This document shows positions 11,069 through 22,600 of a DNA stretch of 64,000 nucleotides, piece after piece. The stretch's first letter is position 1. Every line of letters begins with the position of its first letter. Under the pieces are notes generated by a model. The model had not been told where the DNA came from, ran no database searches, and saw only the letters and a list, made by a program, of their open reading frames with translations. A program made the translations under genes and the position numbers. Source of the DNA: Lumnitzera littorea (lineage: Eukaryota; Streptophyta; Magnoliopsida; Myrtales; Combretaceae); assembly GCA_024138015.1 (NCBI GenBank), contig JAMXBB010000014.1, positions 134,796 through 198,795 of the forward strand, read 5' to 3'.

Positions 11069-12800
11069 TGTAAACTTGGATGTGTCTCTTGTCATGTCTC
11101 TTAAACAACCGCTATCTAAGATTTATTTGTTATTTTATCTTAAAAGATCCTATAAAACAAATAATTATTTCTTTGGTACTCATTTTAGTTTGGTTCCTTT
11201 AGGGTTGCTTACTATAATGTAACCATGTCTCTTAGGGACCTAAACCATCTTACTGTTATAATTCAAAGAAAGATTGTATTATATTGCACACATATGTACA
11301 ATATGACCATATCTACTGCAAGCCCTTACAAAGCAATTCTTATAAGTCTTGTAAATATTTTCTCTACTATAGCTAATTTTGATTTTGTCTAAACCTTACT
11401 TTTGAGAACCAAGGAGTTTATCCAATTTTTTTTTTTTTCCAATCTATGAATTTGGCAATAATTATCTTTAAATCATCTTTGTTGGAATTTTAGATAACAT
11501 TCTCAGTTTCTAGCCTTTCTAGTTTATCAATCATGCAATCATCATTATGCTCATATTTTAAGGTTTTAACTTCATTTTCAAGAGAGTTATCAACTTCTTT
11601 AATTTTGTTATTCTCTTCAACTAGTTCATCATTTATAGTGCTCAATTCTCCATTTTTCCTAGTCAAATTTTCAACTTCCATTCTTAAGTTTTCATTGTGT
11701 TCTTTTAGTCCTTCCTTGCATCAATAAGCTTGTTGTATTCATTCTTAATAATATCAAACTCATCACCTACTTCATTCACCATTTGTTTCAGTACCTTTTT
11801 TTTTTTTTTTTGCACTCTAGTGAATTCTTTTAATAACTCATCATACATATATTTAAGCTTATCAAAGGAAGAATTTTGTGAAGTAGAGCAAACATCATTA
11901 TCAATAGCCATGAATCCTGTTTTATCATCAGAGTCGCCTAAATCATTGTCACTTTAAGTGGCAACCATAGTTTTCTTTCTTGACTCCTTATCAACTTTGT
12001 TGAGCAATGGACAATATTATTGGATGTGTTGCGGTTTTTCACATTCATAACACTTAAGGACATCCTTCTTATCCTTCTTGAACCTTGACGTATTTCCACT
12101 ACTATCCTTGTCCTTCTTTAGCTTCTTATTGAATTCTATAAATTTCTTGAATTTCCTTGCCATCATGGCCATTTCATTATTATCTTTACTTTCATCCTCA
12201 CTTGTACTTTCCTCGGTAGCCTTTCAAGCAATAGTTTTCTTTTTGAAATCCTCTTCTTCTCTTTTTACCATTTCATACATCTTGAGGATTTCAAGAAGTT
12301 GTTCCTTTGATATTATGTTGAGGTCATGAGCTTCCTTAATTGCGCTTCTTTTGGCTTTCCAATCCTTTAGTAAGGACCTAAAGACATTGGAATTGATTTT
12401 AAGATTAGTAAAAGATTTACTAAGAACACTCAAAGGATTGATAATATTGATGAATCTATTGTATATTTCATCAATAATTTCATTTGGATTCATTATAAAG
12501 TTTTCAAATTGACCACAAAACAAGCTTATTTTGGTATCTCTTACTCTACTAGTACCTTCATATATACTTTTCAATTCATCCCATATTTTCTCAACACTTT
12601 CACATATAGAAACTCTATTAAATCATTTTCATTTATAGCAAAATGTAGAATATTCATAGTAATTTCATTCAAATCAAGCAATTTCCAATCATCACCAGTA
12701 TAGCCCTTTTCTTCTTTACCTACTATTTTTAATTATCCTCTATCAACTATTTATCATAACAATCTATTTTAAGCTTTAAGAAACATTGTTATTCTACATT
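11069..12800 (-). pseudogene. copia gag and protease N-terminus
   Basis: Minus strand. A UBN2-type gag is seen from about 12700: NILHFAINEND and then, in the longest open piece (12574-12224), YEGTSRVRDTKISLF, ENFIMNPNEIIDEIYNRF and AIKEAHDLN. A CCHC zinc knuckle follows near 12045-12005 (CYECEKPQHIQ-stop-YC, spacing C-x2-C-x4-H-x4-C). A Lys/Glu-rich coiled-coil-like linker spans 11911-11490. The protease begins near 11120 with LDSGCLRDMTRDTSKFTS, where DSG is the catalytic signature. It is cut four residues later by Gy1 and resumes left of 3720. Gag forms the particle, and the protease would process the polyprotein. Confidence 0.87.
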
Positions 12801-12920
12801 TCCAATATGGATAATTACTACTAGTTAGAAGATGATGCCTATTGATAGCTTATTCTTCTAAGAAGCCTAGTGCATTATATGCAATAATCTTTACTCTAAA
12901 TACAATTAAATTTAGATATC

Positions 12921-12935
12921 TAATGTTGATACCAA
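12921..12935 (-). other. copia primer-binding site
   Basis: The minus strand reads TTGGTATCAACATTA next to the 5' LTR, resembling the initiator-Met site TGGTATCAGAGC over its first eight bases. Confidence 0.6.
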
Positions 12936-12937
12936 TT

Positions 12938-13971
12938 TAAATATTAGGCTAACACTCAAGAGGAGGGGGGGTGGGTTGTGAATTCAATATTAAGGACAAA
13001 TTTTTGCTTCTTTTCAAAATTAAATAATAAATGCAACAATATGTGTAGATAAGATAATGAGATAACGATAATACATATGGAATTTAAAGGAGATAAGGAT
13101 AGAGAAGATCAAACTCAGATATAGAGTGGAATTCAGACCATACCCCCTTACTTTCTATGGACACATAATGTTTCTAACTGAGAACTTCACACCACTTTAT
13201 TAATTTCTTAATCTAAGCTCCAAAAACTACATACACACAAAATTGTTTACAAAAGTTTCACAATCCTAACTTTCAACACAAATCACAATCTTGACTCACA
13301 ACAAGGAACTCAATATCAAGGATCACTAATGTAGTACTTTTAACTCTTAATACTTTATAACTAATGGTATACAAGCACGTCACTTCAAATCTCTCTAAAT
13401 ATTAGCAAAATGAATACAAGAGATAATGAGAATAATAGACAATAAGAGTATAAGAGATTGTTGGAATATGACATCAGAATATTAGCTCTTAATTGTTCTC
13501 AACCGAGTTGTTGAGCATTTATACCAACTCTTCAAAATCTTCCTATTATGGTACATTAAATGCTCCACCAGCTAGTTGAATTGCAACTATTGTTATGTTG
13601 GTAGGCTAAAAAATACACTGGCTCCAACACCATCAAAGTCACCATTAAGCCGGCTTAAAGAACAAAAGCCATCCAAGTTTTTAATCTAGGCTTTTACACC
13701 ATCAGATCAACTCATCACCTTACTGTTAAGTTGATAAGCTAAATTGTTGCACTTATCCTTGATTTCATATTAGAAGCACACAACACAACCATGCAAATGT
13801 AATATTCTTTCCAAGTTTTATTGATGCAATTTAAGTCTAGTAGATTTGAACAAAGAGCTAATTAATATATAAAGGATTTGAAATCAAATTTCAATTTTAC
13901 AATTAACTTAAAATTTTTTATTACTTTATTTTATTCTCATCAAAATTAAAATATGAATCTTAGGTCTAACA
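12938..13971 (-). repeat. copia 5' LTR
   Basis: On the minus strand it starts TGTTAGACCTAAG at 13971 and runs to the primer site. It matches the truncated 3' LTR at 1822-2263. It contains a G-run (12966-12972) and the phrase aacactcaagagg, often seen at this position in plant copia LTRs. The inner end is uncertain by several bases because a clean CA terminus is not visible. Confidence 0.75.
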
Positions 13972-14604
13972 ATTTAAACTATAAAAAATGTAGCAATTAA
14001 CTAGTTCACTTCACTTGGTAGAATGATAGGGGGGGAGTGGGGTGTGTGTGGAATAAAATGACACTTACTTAGAAATGGAATGAAGATGTAACGTGTGGTG
14101 AAAGGATAACACAGTATTTAGATGAGTGTAATTGAATTAATATTACTTTATTTACTTTCATAAAATCCGATAGGGAATGACACATGAATAAGACTGGAAA
14201 TACCCAAAATGCCCCTATATGACTAAATAATAAAATATTAAGAACACCATCTAAAATGGGGGAAAAAAAGGTACAGAAACATACTTTGCTCCTTATGATT
14301 TTGCTGTTGGAAAATGGGAACTAACTCAAAACCCCAATTTCACAAAACCTAGCCCTAAATTGTAAAGGAGGATTACAACATAAAGGTTACCATATGCTAT
14401 AAAGTGCAAAGACTTGATAGATCAAGAAACAAACATCACCAACAACCTTAAAATTGCAAAGAATCAAAGGAACACCTATTAACGAACTCCACCACAAAGC
14501 ATGTCAAAGTGATTAGTTATGAACCAACTTTTTTTCGTCTTCTTCCCTTTTGATTCTTATATGTAAGTTTGGCTTCATCATAATTCACATGTTGTTCCTA
14601 TCAT
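13972..14604. other. unassigned AT-rich DNA
   Basis: No coding sequence, tRNA or recognisable element was seen. It holds a short G-run near 14031-14041. It is the right flank of the copia element and the left flank of the duplicated 2.6 kb segment. Confidence 0.4.
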
Positions 14605-17189
14605 GTGTCTTGTTTGCTTGTGATTTGAAAATGAAAGAATCTTGATGTATAATGTATGTTTCTAACAGGTGTTTCTCTTAAGATTTCCCTTCATTTTTGT
14701 AGTATAATCGCTATTTCCTTTGTTGGGGCTTTAATTTTATGGACAAGAAACGAATTATTCATGCTACTTTTTGAACTATAAAATATTTGTTATCAAAATA
14801 TAACGATTTTGTGATTCTCAAGTTGCATTTCATCCTTCCAAATTTAAAAAAAAATTATAATTACTTAGAAATACTTAATATTAATATGGTGATGTGGTTT
14901 TTTCCCCTTATTTATTTATATTCACATTTCCTTCTTTATCCTGTAATGATTAATACTTTACTAACATTAGTTCTAAAATTTAACCCGAAAGTTGGATGAA
15001 TTGCTGCTTTTCTATAGCAAATGCTGTTGCTTTTAAGGTTTACATGTGTTCCTATTGAAATGCAAATCTTGTTATTATATTTGGTTGTCATAGATGTGCT
15101 GCCCTTTTCTAGTTGTAAATAAGGTTTCTCAATTATGGCAAGCATCTTGTTTATTGCAGTGGAATGTATTGGATGCAAAGGTAAAATAAACTATTTAAGA
15201 GCGTCAACAATATATCTGAATGGAGTAGAGCATGAATTACATGAACTACTAGTTAGAAATCATAATATCTTTTACTTTATAACCAAAAAAAAAAAAAAAA
15301 GAAAAGACATCATGTATTTGTATAAAGTTGATAGGCTAAAGACTTAAAAGGAAAAAGAGAAAAAAAAAAAAAAAAACAAAGGAAATCTTGACAACTCATG
15401 TCATGGTCAAAGTGTGTATGTAATGCTCAATTCCTTGCTATTCTCAACAACATTGTTATGTGAATTTACTCGTTGTTTTTGGTCTTGGTACTTTGACTTT
15501 AGTTTTGTTATTGGTCTTTCAAAAGTACTAGAGGACGGAGATTGTATTTTCTGTGATGTGTTTCTTCATGTAGACCTTTCTTGACTATGAATTGTTTTAT
15601 TATGTTTATCTTATTTTTCTACAAATGAATAGTTTCCTTTTATCAAAGTTTGAATATGAAACGGTGTTTGAAGAAATTTTTGTTTATTTTATAGAAAATA
15701 TTTGCATATCTATATCCCAGTTCCCATTTTACATTGGAATGATTGTTGCATTGAAATTAAGTTACGTGAGAACTTAAAATTCATGGAAATTGACAGTAAG
15801 CATTACAATGTCTTAGCAATATAGGGAATTAACCATATGATCTTTGTGGATGCCAAAATAAGGAAAATTTTGATGTTGTCATGGGATAAAAAAAAAAGAA
15901 GTAAAGGGATGGCAATATGGATGGGCGTTTTTTATATTTGAACATTGGCTCTTTCATTGTTTCCCTAAGTCTTTACTTTTAGATAAGAAGAGAGCTACCA
16001 TTATTAGATTTATGACTAATTTCTTTAAGTATGACAATAATCACAACATGCTCGGTTCTCTATATCACAATGATATGTATACAGATTATCTAATGTTAGG
16101 TTCATTTATTTTCCATTTATGATTAAGTAAACCTTAAATTGTATTGATTAAAGAGTTGAATTCAATCTCTTCTAATTGTTTTTATCCACTTAGGATCAAG
16201 CGCCAGATATAAAACCTTAACTGATGTTAATATTTGTTGATGCATGTGAATTATCCTCTTAAATTGCTCTATCCTAGTGATGAGAATTTTGGTTGTTTTG
16301 TAGTATATCATCATGTCAAATAGCTCGAAGTCAATTATTACTTTCAATTCTAAGGAGAAAAACATATTTCATAAGTATAGGGAACATTCTATGAATTCAT
16401 CATAGTGGAAGGCAGTATCGTTTGGAAGAAGATTCCATGAAAGTCTGAAGTTTTGTGTATGGTCCCAAATTATTTCATTTTTTATTTATAATTCTTGAGT
16501 ACGATCCTTACTTTTATATATTTTATAGACAAGACAGATCTCTTATTCTTATTATAAGATCGCCCAAACCTCCATTTCTCCTACTCATTGCCCCCTTTAC
16601 TTAGCCCTTAGACAACAACAATTTCTTCTAATGGATAAATCCTCTAATAAGTCCATATCAATTAGAATTTGGAAGGCAGGTTATAGGTCGATTGGAGAAA
16701 CTGGAGACAAACTAAAGTGAGGTATGAGCACAAATTACAATTGGCATTGGAAAGAGAACATACTCTTTACTTAACCATTGAAGGCTTCAATCATAGGGAA
16801 ACCGTATATCAATGAGTAACTTGTTTATTGCTGCTTCTTTTGATTGTTATGGTGATATCTTACATTGTATTTAGAAGAAGAGATGACTATGATAAATACT
16901 ATTTGTGCATGGCATAATGATGTCAATAGTGGTAGTGGCTATTAGGAAAATAAAAAACAAAAATAGTAGTTTAACAGGAATGTTGTACAAAGATGAAGCT
17001 ACCAAAATTATTCTATTATGATGCTCTTTACTACTACTAGCTTCATTTTGGTTAGCACAACGTAGTTCCATCCTATCACATTATAACTATATATGAGTAT
17101 AGATTAAGCGAAGCTTTGGGTCTTTGAGTATTATCTATCTCTGCTATGTATTATTTTGTTTATTGGTTAGAAATGTATGTAAAATTCTT
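14605..17189. repeat. 2.6 kb duplicated segment, copy A
   Basis: Colinear with 20000-22600, with mostly base substitutions and small indels. The right end is sharp (shared ...gtaaaattctt at 17189 and 22600), while the left end fades near tgtcttg. No TE family was recognised. It contains exon-like features: a pyrimidine tract and ttgtttattgcag at about 15147-15160, followed by an open stretch. A second open stretch starting ATG at 16313 is stopped by TAG at 16403 here but stays open in copy B. An A-rich microsatellite lies near 15286-15377. Confidence 0.8.
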
Positions 17190-17738
17190 GTCACGCCCCG
17201 AACAAAAAGAGTCATCACAGTCCCGCTGTGTAAACTAATATAAGATAGAAGCTGACCTCACAGCTGCTATTGTAGACGCAGTTTACACAAGGCGCACAAC
17301 TTAACCAACTTGAAACGTCTGTTCTGACATCTGTTAATATCCAAACCTATGGTAAAGCTTTTACAAAATACTTGTTCTTTACAAAATACTTGTTCTATAC
17401 AATCTGTTGTTTAGTATTACAACAGTAATTATACAAATATTTCACGTCCAAGGGTAAAGATTACAATCAGAGTTTATTAAAAACCACAGGTTTTACGATT
17501 TATATACAATAAGTTAGAAAACTAATGGGCTCCCAGGGAATTCCCATTTAGTTTTCTTCAAAACTTAAAAACAAGACAAAAGCTCAGGTTCAGTTAAATT
17601 CCTCGATCCTCACTTTCCCACACAGCAGTACACTAACCTGAGAACGGTGGTACCTGAACATCTTTGCCTTCACTCAGCACCTGCAAAAGAGTCTGTAGGG
17701 TTGTGAGCACAACTAGCTCAGTAAGTGGGGCGGAGTCA
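17190..17738. repeat. LTR-like fragment
   Basis: Begins tcacgccccgaac and ends with actagctcagtaagtgggg, a phrase that recurs in variant form in LTR-like DNA at about 51388 and 56078. No coding sequence was seen. It looks like a piece of a gypsy LTR, cut on the right by the N at 17739. Confidence 0.4.
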
Positions 17739-17739
17739 N
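17739..17739. other. ambiguous base (N) at a sequence join
   Basis: A single N separates LTR-like DNA from a copy of 2028 onward. The similarity to 2028 starts at the very next base, so the N probably marks an assembly join or filled gap. Confidence 0.8.
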
Positions 17740-19938
17740 TGGTAAACCATATTGCTATACTTTTTCCCTAATTTCATATTACAAGCACACAACACAACTA
17801 TGCAAACACAATATTTTTTCGAAGTTTCATTGATGCAATTTAAGTCTAGTAGATTTGAATAAGAGTTAATTGATATATGGAAGATTTGCAATCAAAGTTC
17901 AATTTTGCAACTAACTCCAATTTTTACTACTTTGTTTTATTCTCACTAAATCAAAATATAAACCTAAGTTCAACAATCTCCTTCTTTTTAATAGGTTAAA
18001 TCTCATACACTTAAAATTTGATACCGTTCTCCTTACCAACCTAATACTCCCCTTCAATCATGCATTTGGTTACAATGTATTTACAAGAATAGAAGATTGA
18101 CGCATTACTTAACATTTAAAGTACAAGTTTGATAAGAGTTGTAAAGCTCATTTCAAATAGACAAACTTACGATTAATCCATAATTTAGTCATTTTTTGCT
18201 AATGTTTAAGACTCTCTAAGTGACTTGAACTCTTCTCCCTTTTTAGCCTCATAAAAAAGATGAGTATTTCTAGGCAATGAAGAGGAAGAATCATTCAAGT
18301 CGAAATTTCAATATAATCTCAACTTAAGCCTTAAGATAGGCCTCCTTCATCGAATTTTGAGTTGAATTTCCTAAGTTTCTCCTTACTATTGTAGAGTACA
18401 TAGCATTTAGTACCAAAGGGATGGAAATATGAGATGTTAGGTCTTTTATCTCTCCAAAACTCATAAGGTAATTTTTTAAGAATAGGCCTTATAAAAATGA
18501 GATTTGATACATAATATGCAATATTCACCACTTCTACCCAAAAATATTTAAGTAAGTTATTTTCACAAAGCATGATTCTTGCCATTTTTATGAGAGTCTT
18601 GTTTTTTCTTTCAGCGACTCTATTTTGTTAAGGAGTTGTAGGTGCCAAAAAAGTATGTTATATTCCATTTTATTGCAAAATTCTTCCATCTCATAATTTT
18701 CAAGCACTCCCACATAATTACTTCTTATAAAGACAATGAAAAGACCTTTTTTTTCATTTTGGACCTTCTTACAATATTTTAAGATCACGTGATATAATAT
18801 GTCCTTACTTACAAGGAACAAAGTCCAAGTATATCTATAAAAATAATCAACAATGACTAAGGTATATCTTTTCCCTCCAAAACTCAAACTTTGAGTTGGA
18901 CAAAATAAATTCATGTGCAATAGTTGTAGTGGCATAAAAGTTGAAATGGCATCTTTTGTTTTAAATGATGATTTTGTTTGCTTACCATATTAACATGCTT
19001 GGCGTACTTTATCTTTATTAAAATTATCTTTGATAATCCTTTAATAAGATCATTTTTAACTAGTTTTGATTAGATATCCCTGTTATCATGCTCCAACTTT
19101 CTATGCTACAACCGTCATTATTTTAAGCAAATAGACAAGTTTCAAAAGAGCCTGTAAAGATAATGAAATTGATTTTATGAATGTTTCCTCATCTATACCC
19201 CTCAAAACGGATTTAGTCATTATTAATATTTTCAATAGAACACTTTGATGCATAAAATGTTACTTTATATCCAATATCACATAATTGGCTAATACTAAGC
19301 AAATTGTGTTTCAAATTGTCTACAAGTAATACATGTTTAATGGTTAGATAATTATTGATGAGAATGTTACTTTCACCAATTATATGAGCCTTTCGATTAT
19401 CACCAAAGGTAACTCTTCCTCCATCCTTCAAGTCTAAAGATGACACATTATGCCAAGGACAAATGAGGATGATCATATTAAGGGGATAGGTTCAAGCTTA
19501 TAGAAAATTCAAAATGAGGGTGGAATGTGCGAAAACAAGCAAAACCCATGAACGAATCCAATGATATTACATACTAAAGGAACTCCATGGACTCACAAAC
19601 CAACTCAACATGACATACAAATTAGTTAAATGAGGTCACCGCCACCTAGCCTTATTTAAAAGTTATGATAGGAGTAAAGAAGCAAGCAAGAAATGCTCAC
19701 AAAGCAGGAAAACTCAATTTATGTGATAATGTCAAGATACATTTGTAGCTAAAAAATACAAGGGTATTTATATATGAAAATCTAAGGTAACCTTTACTAA
19801 AAATGGAAAAGACTAAGAGGGTACTATGGAAAAGAAGTAGAGTATAAGGAATGTAAAAGGGTACAAAAGAGAAATTAGAAAATAGGTGATTCGTGCAACA
19901 ACTTCCATCACATGAGATGTTTAGACACATGGTCATAG
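17740..19938 (-). mobile_element. duplicate of the copia 3' half plus Gy1 3' LTR piece
   Basis: Matches 2028-4225: copia 3' LTR part (to 17975), polypurine tract, integrase, protease end, AAAGA (19436-19440), and 498 bases of Gy1 LTR (19441-19938). The first 900 bases are almost identical to the other copy; later parts differ more. Integrase pieces of 84 and 115 residues and a protease/gag-pre-integrase piece of 87 residues are visible on the minus strand, for example LDLKDGGRVTFGDN and LLSISQLCDIGYKVTF. Because the junction itself is copied, the duplication happened after Gy1 had entered copia, unless it is an assembly effect. Confidence 0.88.
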
Positions 19939-19999
19939 ACTAGTTAGTTGACTCCACTTCGAGACATGCTTTGCCTAAATAACTGCTTTCACATCTAAC
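19939..19999. other. short unassigned spacer
   Basis: About 60 bases between the end of the Gy1 LTR piece and copy B of the 2.6 kb segment. Nothing was recognised. Confidence 0.4.
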
Positions 20000-22600
20000 G
20001 TGTCTTGTTTGCTTGTGATCTGAAAATGAAAGAATCTTTATGCATAATGTACGTTTCTAGCAGGTGTTTCTCTTAAGATTTCCCTTCATTTTTGTAGTAT
20101 AATAGCTATTTCCTTTGTTGGGGCTTTAATTTTATGGACAAAAAACGAATTATTCATGCTGCTTTCTGAACTATAAAATATTTGTTATCAAAATATAATG
20201 ATTTCGTGATTCTCAAGTTATGTTTCATCCTTCCAAATTTAAAAAATATATATATAATTACTTAGAAATACTTCATATTAATATGGTGATGTGTTTTTTT
20301 CCCCTTATTTATTTATATTCACATTTCCTTCTTTATCCTATAATGATTAATATTTTACTAACATTAGTTCTGAAATTTAACCCTTAAAGTTAGATGAATT
20401 GCTACTTTTCTATAGCAAATGCTATTGCTTTTAAGGTTTACATGTGTTCTTATTGAAATGCAAATCTTGTTATTATATTTGGTTGTCATGGATGTGCTGC
20501 CCTTTTCTAGTTATCAATAAAGTTTCTCAATTATGGCAAACATCTTGTTTATTGCAGCGGACATGTGTTGGATGCAAAGGTAAAATAAACTCTTTAAGAG
20601 CATCAACAATATATATGAATGGAGTGGGGCATGAATTACATGAAATACCAGTTGGAAATCATAATATCATTTGCTTTATAACCAAAAAAAAAAAGACATC
20701 ATGTCCTTGTATAAGGTTGATAGGCTAAAGACTTAAAAGGAAAAAGAGAAAAAAAAAAAAACAAAGGAAATCTTGACAACTCATGTCATGGTCAAAGTGT
20801 GTGCATAATGCTCAATTCCTTTCTATTCTCAACACCATTGTTATGTGATTTTACTCGTTGTTTTTGCTCTTGGTACTTCGACTTCAATTTTGTTATTGGT
20901 CTTTCAAAAGTACTAGAGGATGGAGATTATATTCTCTATGATGTGTTTCTTTATGTAGACTTTTCTTGAATATGAATTGTTTTATTATGTTTATCTTATT
21001 TTTCTACAAATGAATAGTTTTCTTTTATCAAAGTTTGAATATGAAATGGTTTTTGGACAATTTTTTGTTTATTTTATAGAAAATATTCGCGTATCTATAT
21101 CCTAATTCCCATTTTACATTGGAATGACTGTTGCATTGAAATTAAGTTATTTGAGAACTTGAAATTCATGGAAATTGACAGTAAGCATTGCAATGTCTTA
21201 GCAAGATAGGGAATTAACCATATGATCTTTGTGGATGCTAAAATAGGGAAAATTTTGATGTTGTCATGAGATAAAAGAAAGTAAAGGGATGGTAATATGG
21301 ATGGGCGTTTTTCATATTTGAACATTGGCTCTTTTATTATTTCCCCAAGTTTTTACTTTTAGATAAGAAGAGAGCTACCATTATTGGATTTATTACTACT
21401 TTCTTTAAGTATGACAATAATCATAACATGTTCGGTTCTCTATATCACAATGACATGTATACAGATTATCTAATGTTAGGTTCATTTGTTTTCCATTTAT
21501 GATTAAGTAAACCTTAAATTGTATTGATTAAAGAGTTGAATTCAATCTCTTCTAATTGTTTTTATCCACTTAGGATCAAGCGCTAGATATAAAACCTTAA
21601 CTGATGTTAATATTTGTTGATGCATGTGAATTATCCTCTTAAATTTCTCTATCCCAATTATGAGAATTTTGGTTGTTTTGTAGTATATCATTATGTCAAA
21701 TAGCTTGAAGTCATTTACTACTTTCAATTCTAAGGAGAAAAACATATTTCATAAGTATAGGGAACATTCTATGGCTTCATCATTATGGAAGGCAGTATCA
21801 TTTGGAAGAAGATTCCATGAAAGTCTAAAGTTTCGTGTGTGGTCCCGTTAATAATCCTTATAGTAATGCAAATATAAAAAATTATTTCATTTTTTATTTA
21901 TAATTCTTGAGAACGATCCTTAATTTTATGTATTTTATAGACAAAAAAGATCTCTTATTCTTATTATAAGATCGCCCAAACCTCCATTTCTCCTACCCGT
22001 TGCCCCCTTTGCTTAGCCCTTAGACAACTGCAATTTCTTCTAATGGATAAATCCTCTAATAAGTCCATATCGATTAGAATTTGGAAGGCAGGTTGTAGGT
22101 CAATTGGAGAAACTGGAGACAAACTAAAGTGAGGTATGAGCACGAATTATAGTTGGCATTGGAAAGAGAACACTCTCTACTTAACCATTGAAGGCTTCAA
22201 TCATAGGGAAATCGTATATTAATGAGTAACTTGTTTGTTGCTGCTTCTTTTTATTGTTATAGTGATATCTTACATTGTATTTAGAAGAAGAGACGACTAC
22301 AATGAACACTATTTGTGCATAGCATAATGATGTCAATAGTGGTGGTGGCTATTAAGAAAAAAAAAAAACGAAAATAGTGGTTTAATAGGAATGTTGTACG
22401 AAGATGAAGCTACCAAAATTGTTCTATTATGATGCTCTTTACTACTATTAGCTTCATTTTGGTTAGCACAACGTAGTTCCATCCTATCACATTATAACTA
22501 TATATGAGTATAGATGAAGCGGAGCTTTGGGTCTTTGAGTATTATCTATCTTTGCTATGTATTACTTTGTTTGTTGGTTAGAAATGTATGTAAAATTCTT
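20000..22600. repeat. 2.6 kb duplicated segment, copy B
   Basis: Direct repeat of 14605-17189. Small differences include a 25-base extra stretch near 21847 and shorter A-runs. Unlike copy A it continues into different sequence on the right. Not an LTR pair: no TG...CA ends, primer site or polypurine tract were seen. Copy B is better preserved in its exon-like stretches. Confidence 0.8.
21693..21851 (+). other. exon-like open stretch of 52 codons, unrecognised
   Basis: Reads from ATG to TAA with the segments MSNSLKSFTTF, IFHKYREHSMASSLWKAV and SFGRRFHESLKF. Composition (basic, with Trp, His and Tyr) is more protein-like than the surrounding AT-rich DNA. The counterpart in copy A (16313) keeps most residues but has a stop at codon 31. 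It may be an internal exon of a host gene or of an unknown element. No family was recognised. Confidence 0.3.

Larger units (their letters stand above)
1822..13971 (-). mobile_element. Ty1/copia element, non-autonomous, split by Gy1
   Basis: On the minus strand the order is 5' LTR (13971-about 12938), primer site, gag, protease start, [Gy1 insertion 3725-11063], protease end, integrase, polypurine tract and truncated 3' LTR (2263-1822). About 4.8 kb remains once Gy1 is removed. The integrase tail runs to about 2600 and the polypurine tract lies only about 330 bases further on. There is therefore no room for reverse transcriptase and RNase H, and none is seen. It could only have moved with enzymes from another element. 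The 3' LTR is cut at 1822, where the other gypsy LTR begins. A partial copy of this element lies at 17740-19435. Confidence 0.85.

Noticed and set aside
14605..22600. The 2.6 kb repeats as LTRs of one large element
   Set aside because: No TG...CA termini, primer site, polypurine tract or target duplication, and the DNA between them is a patchwork of other elements.
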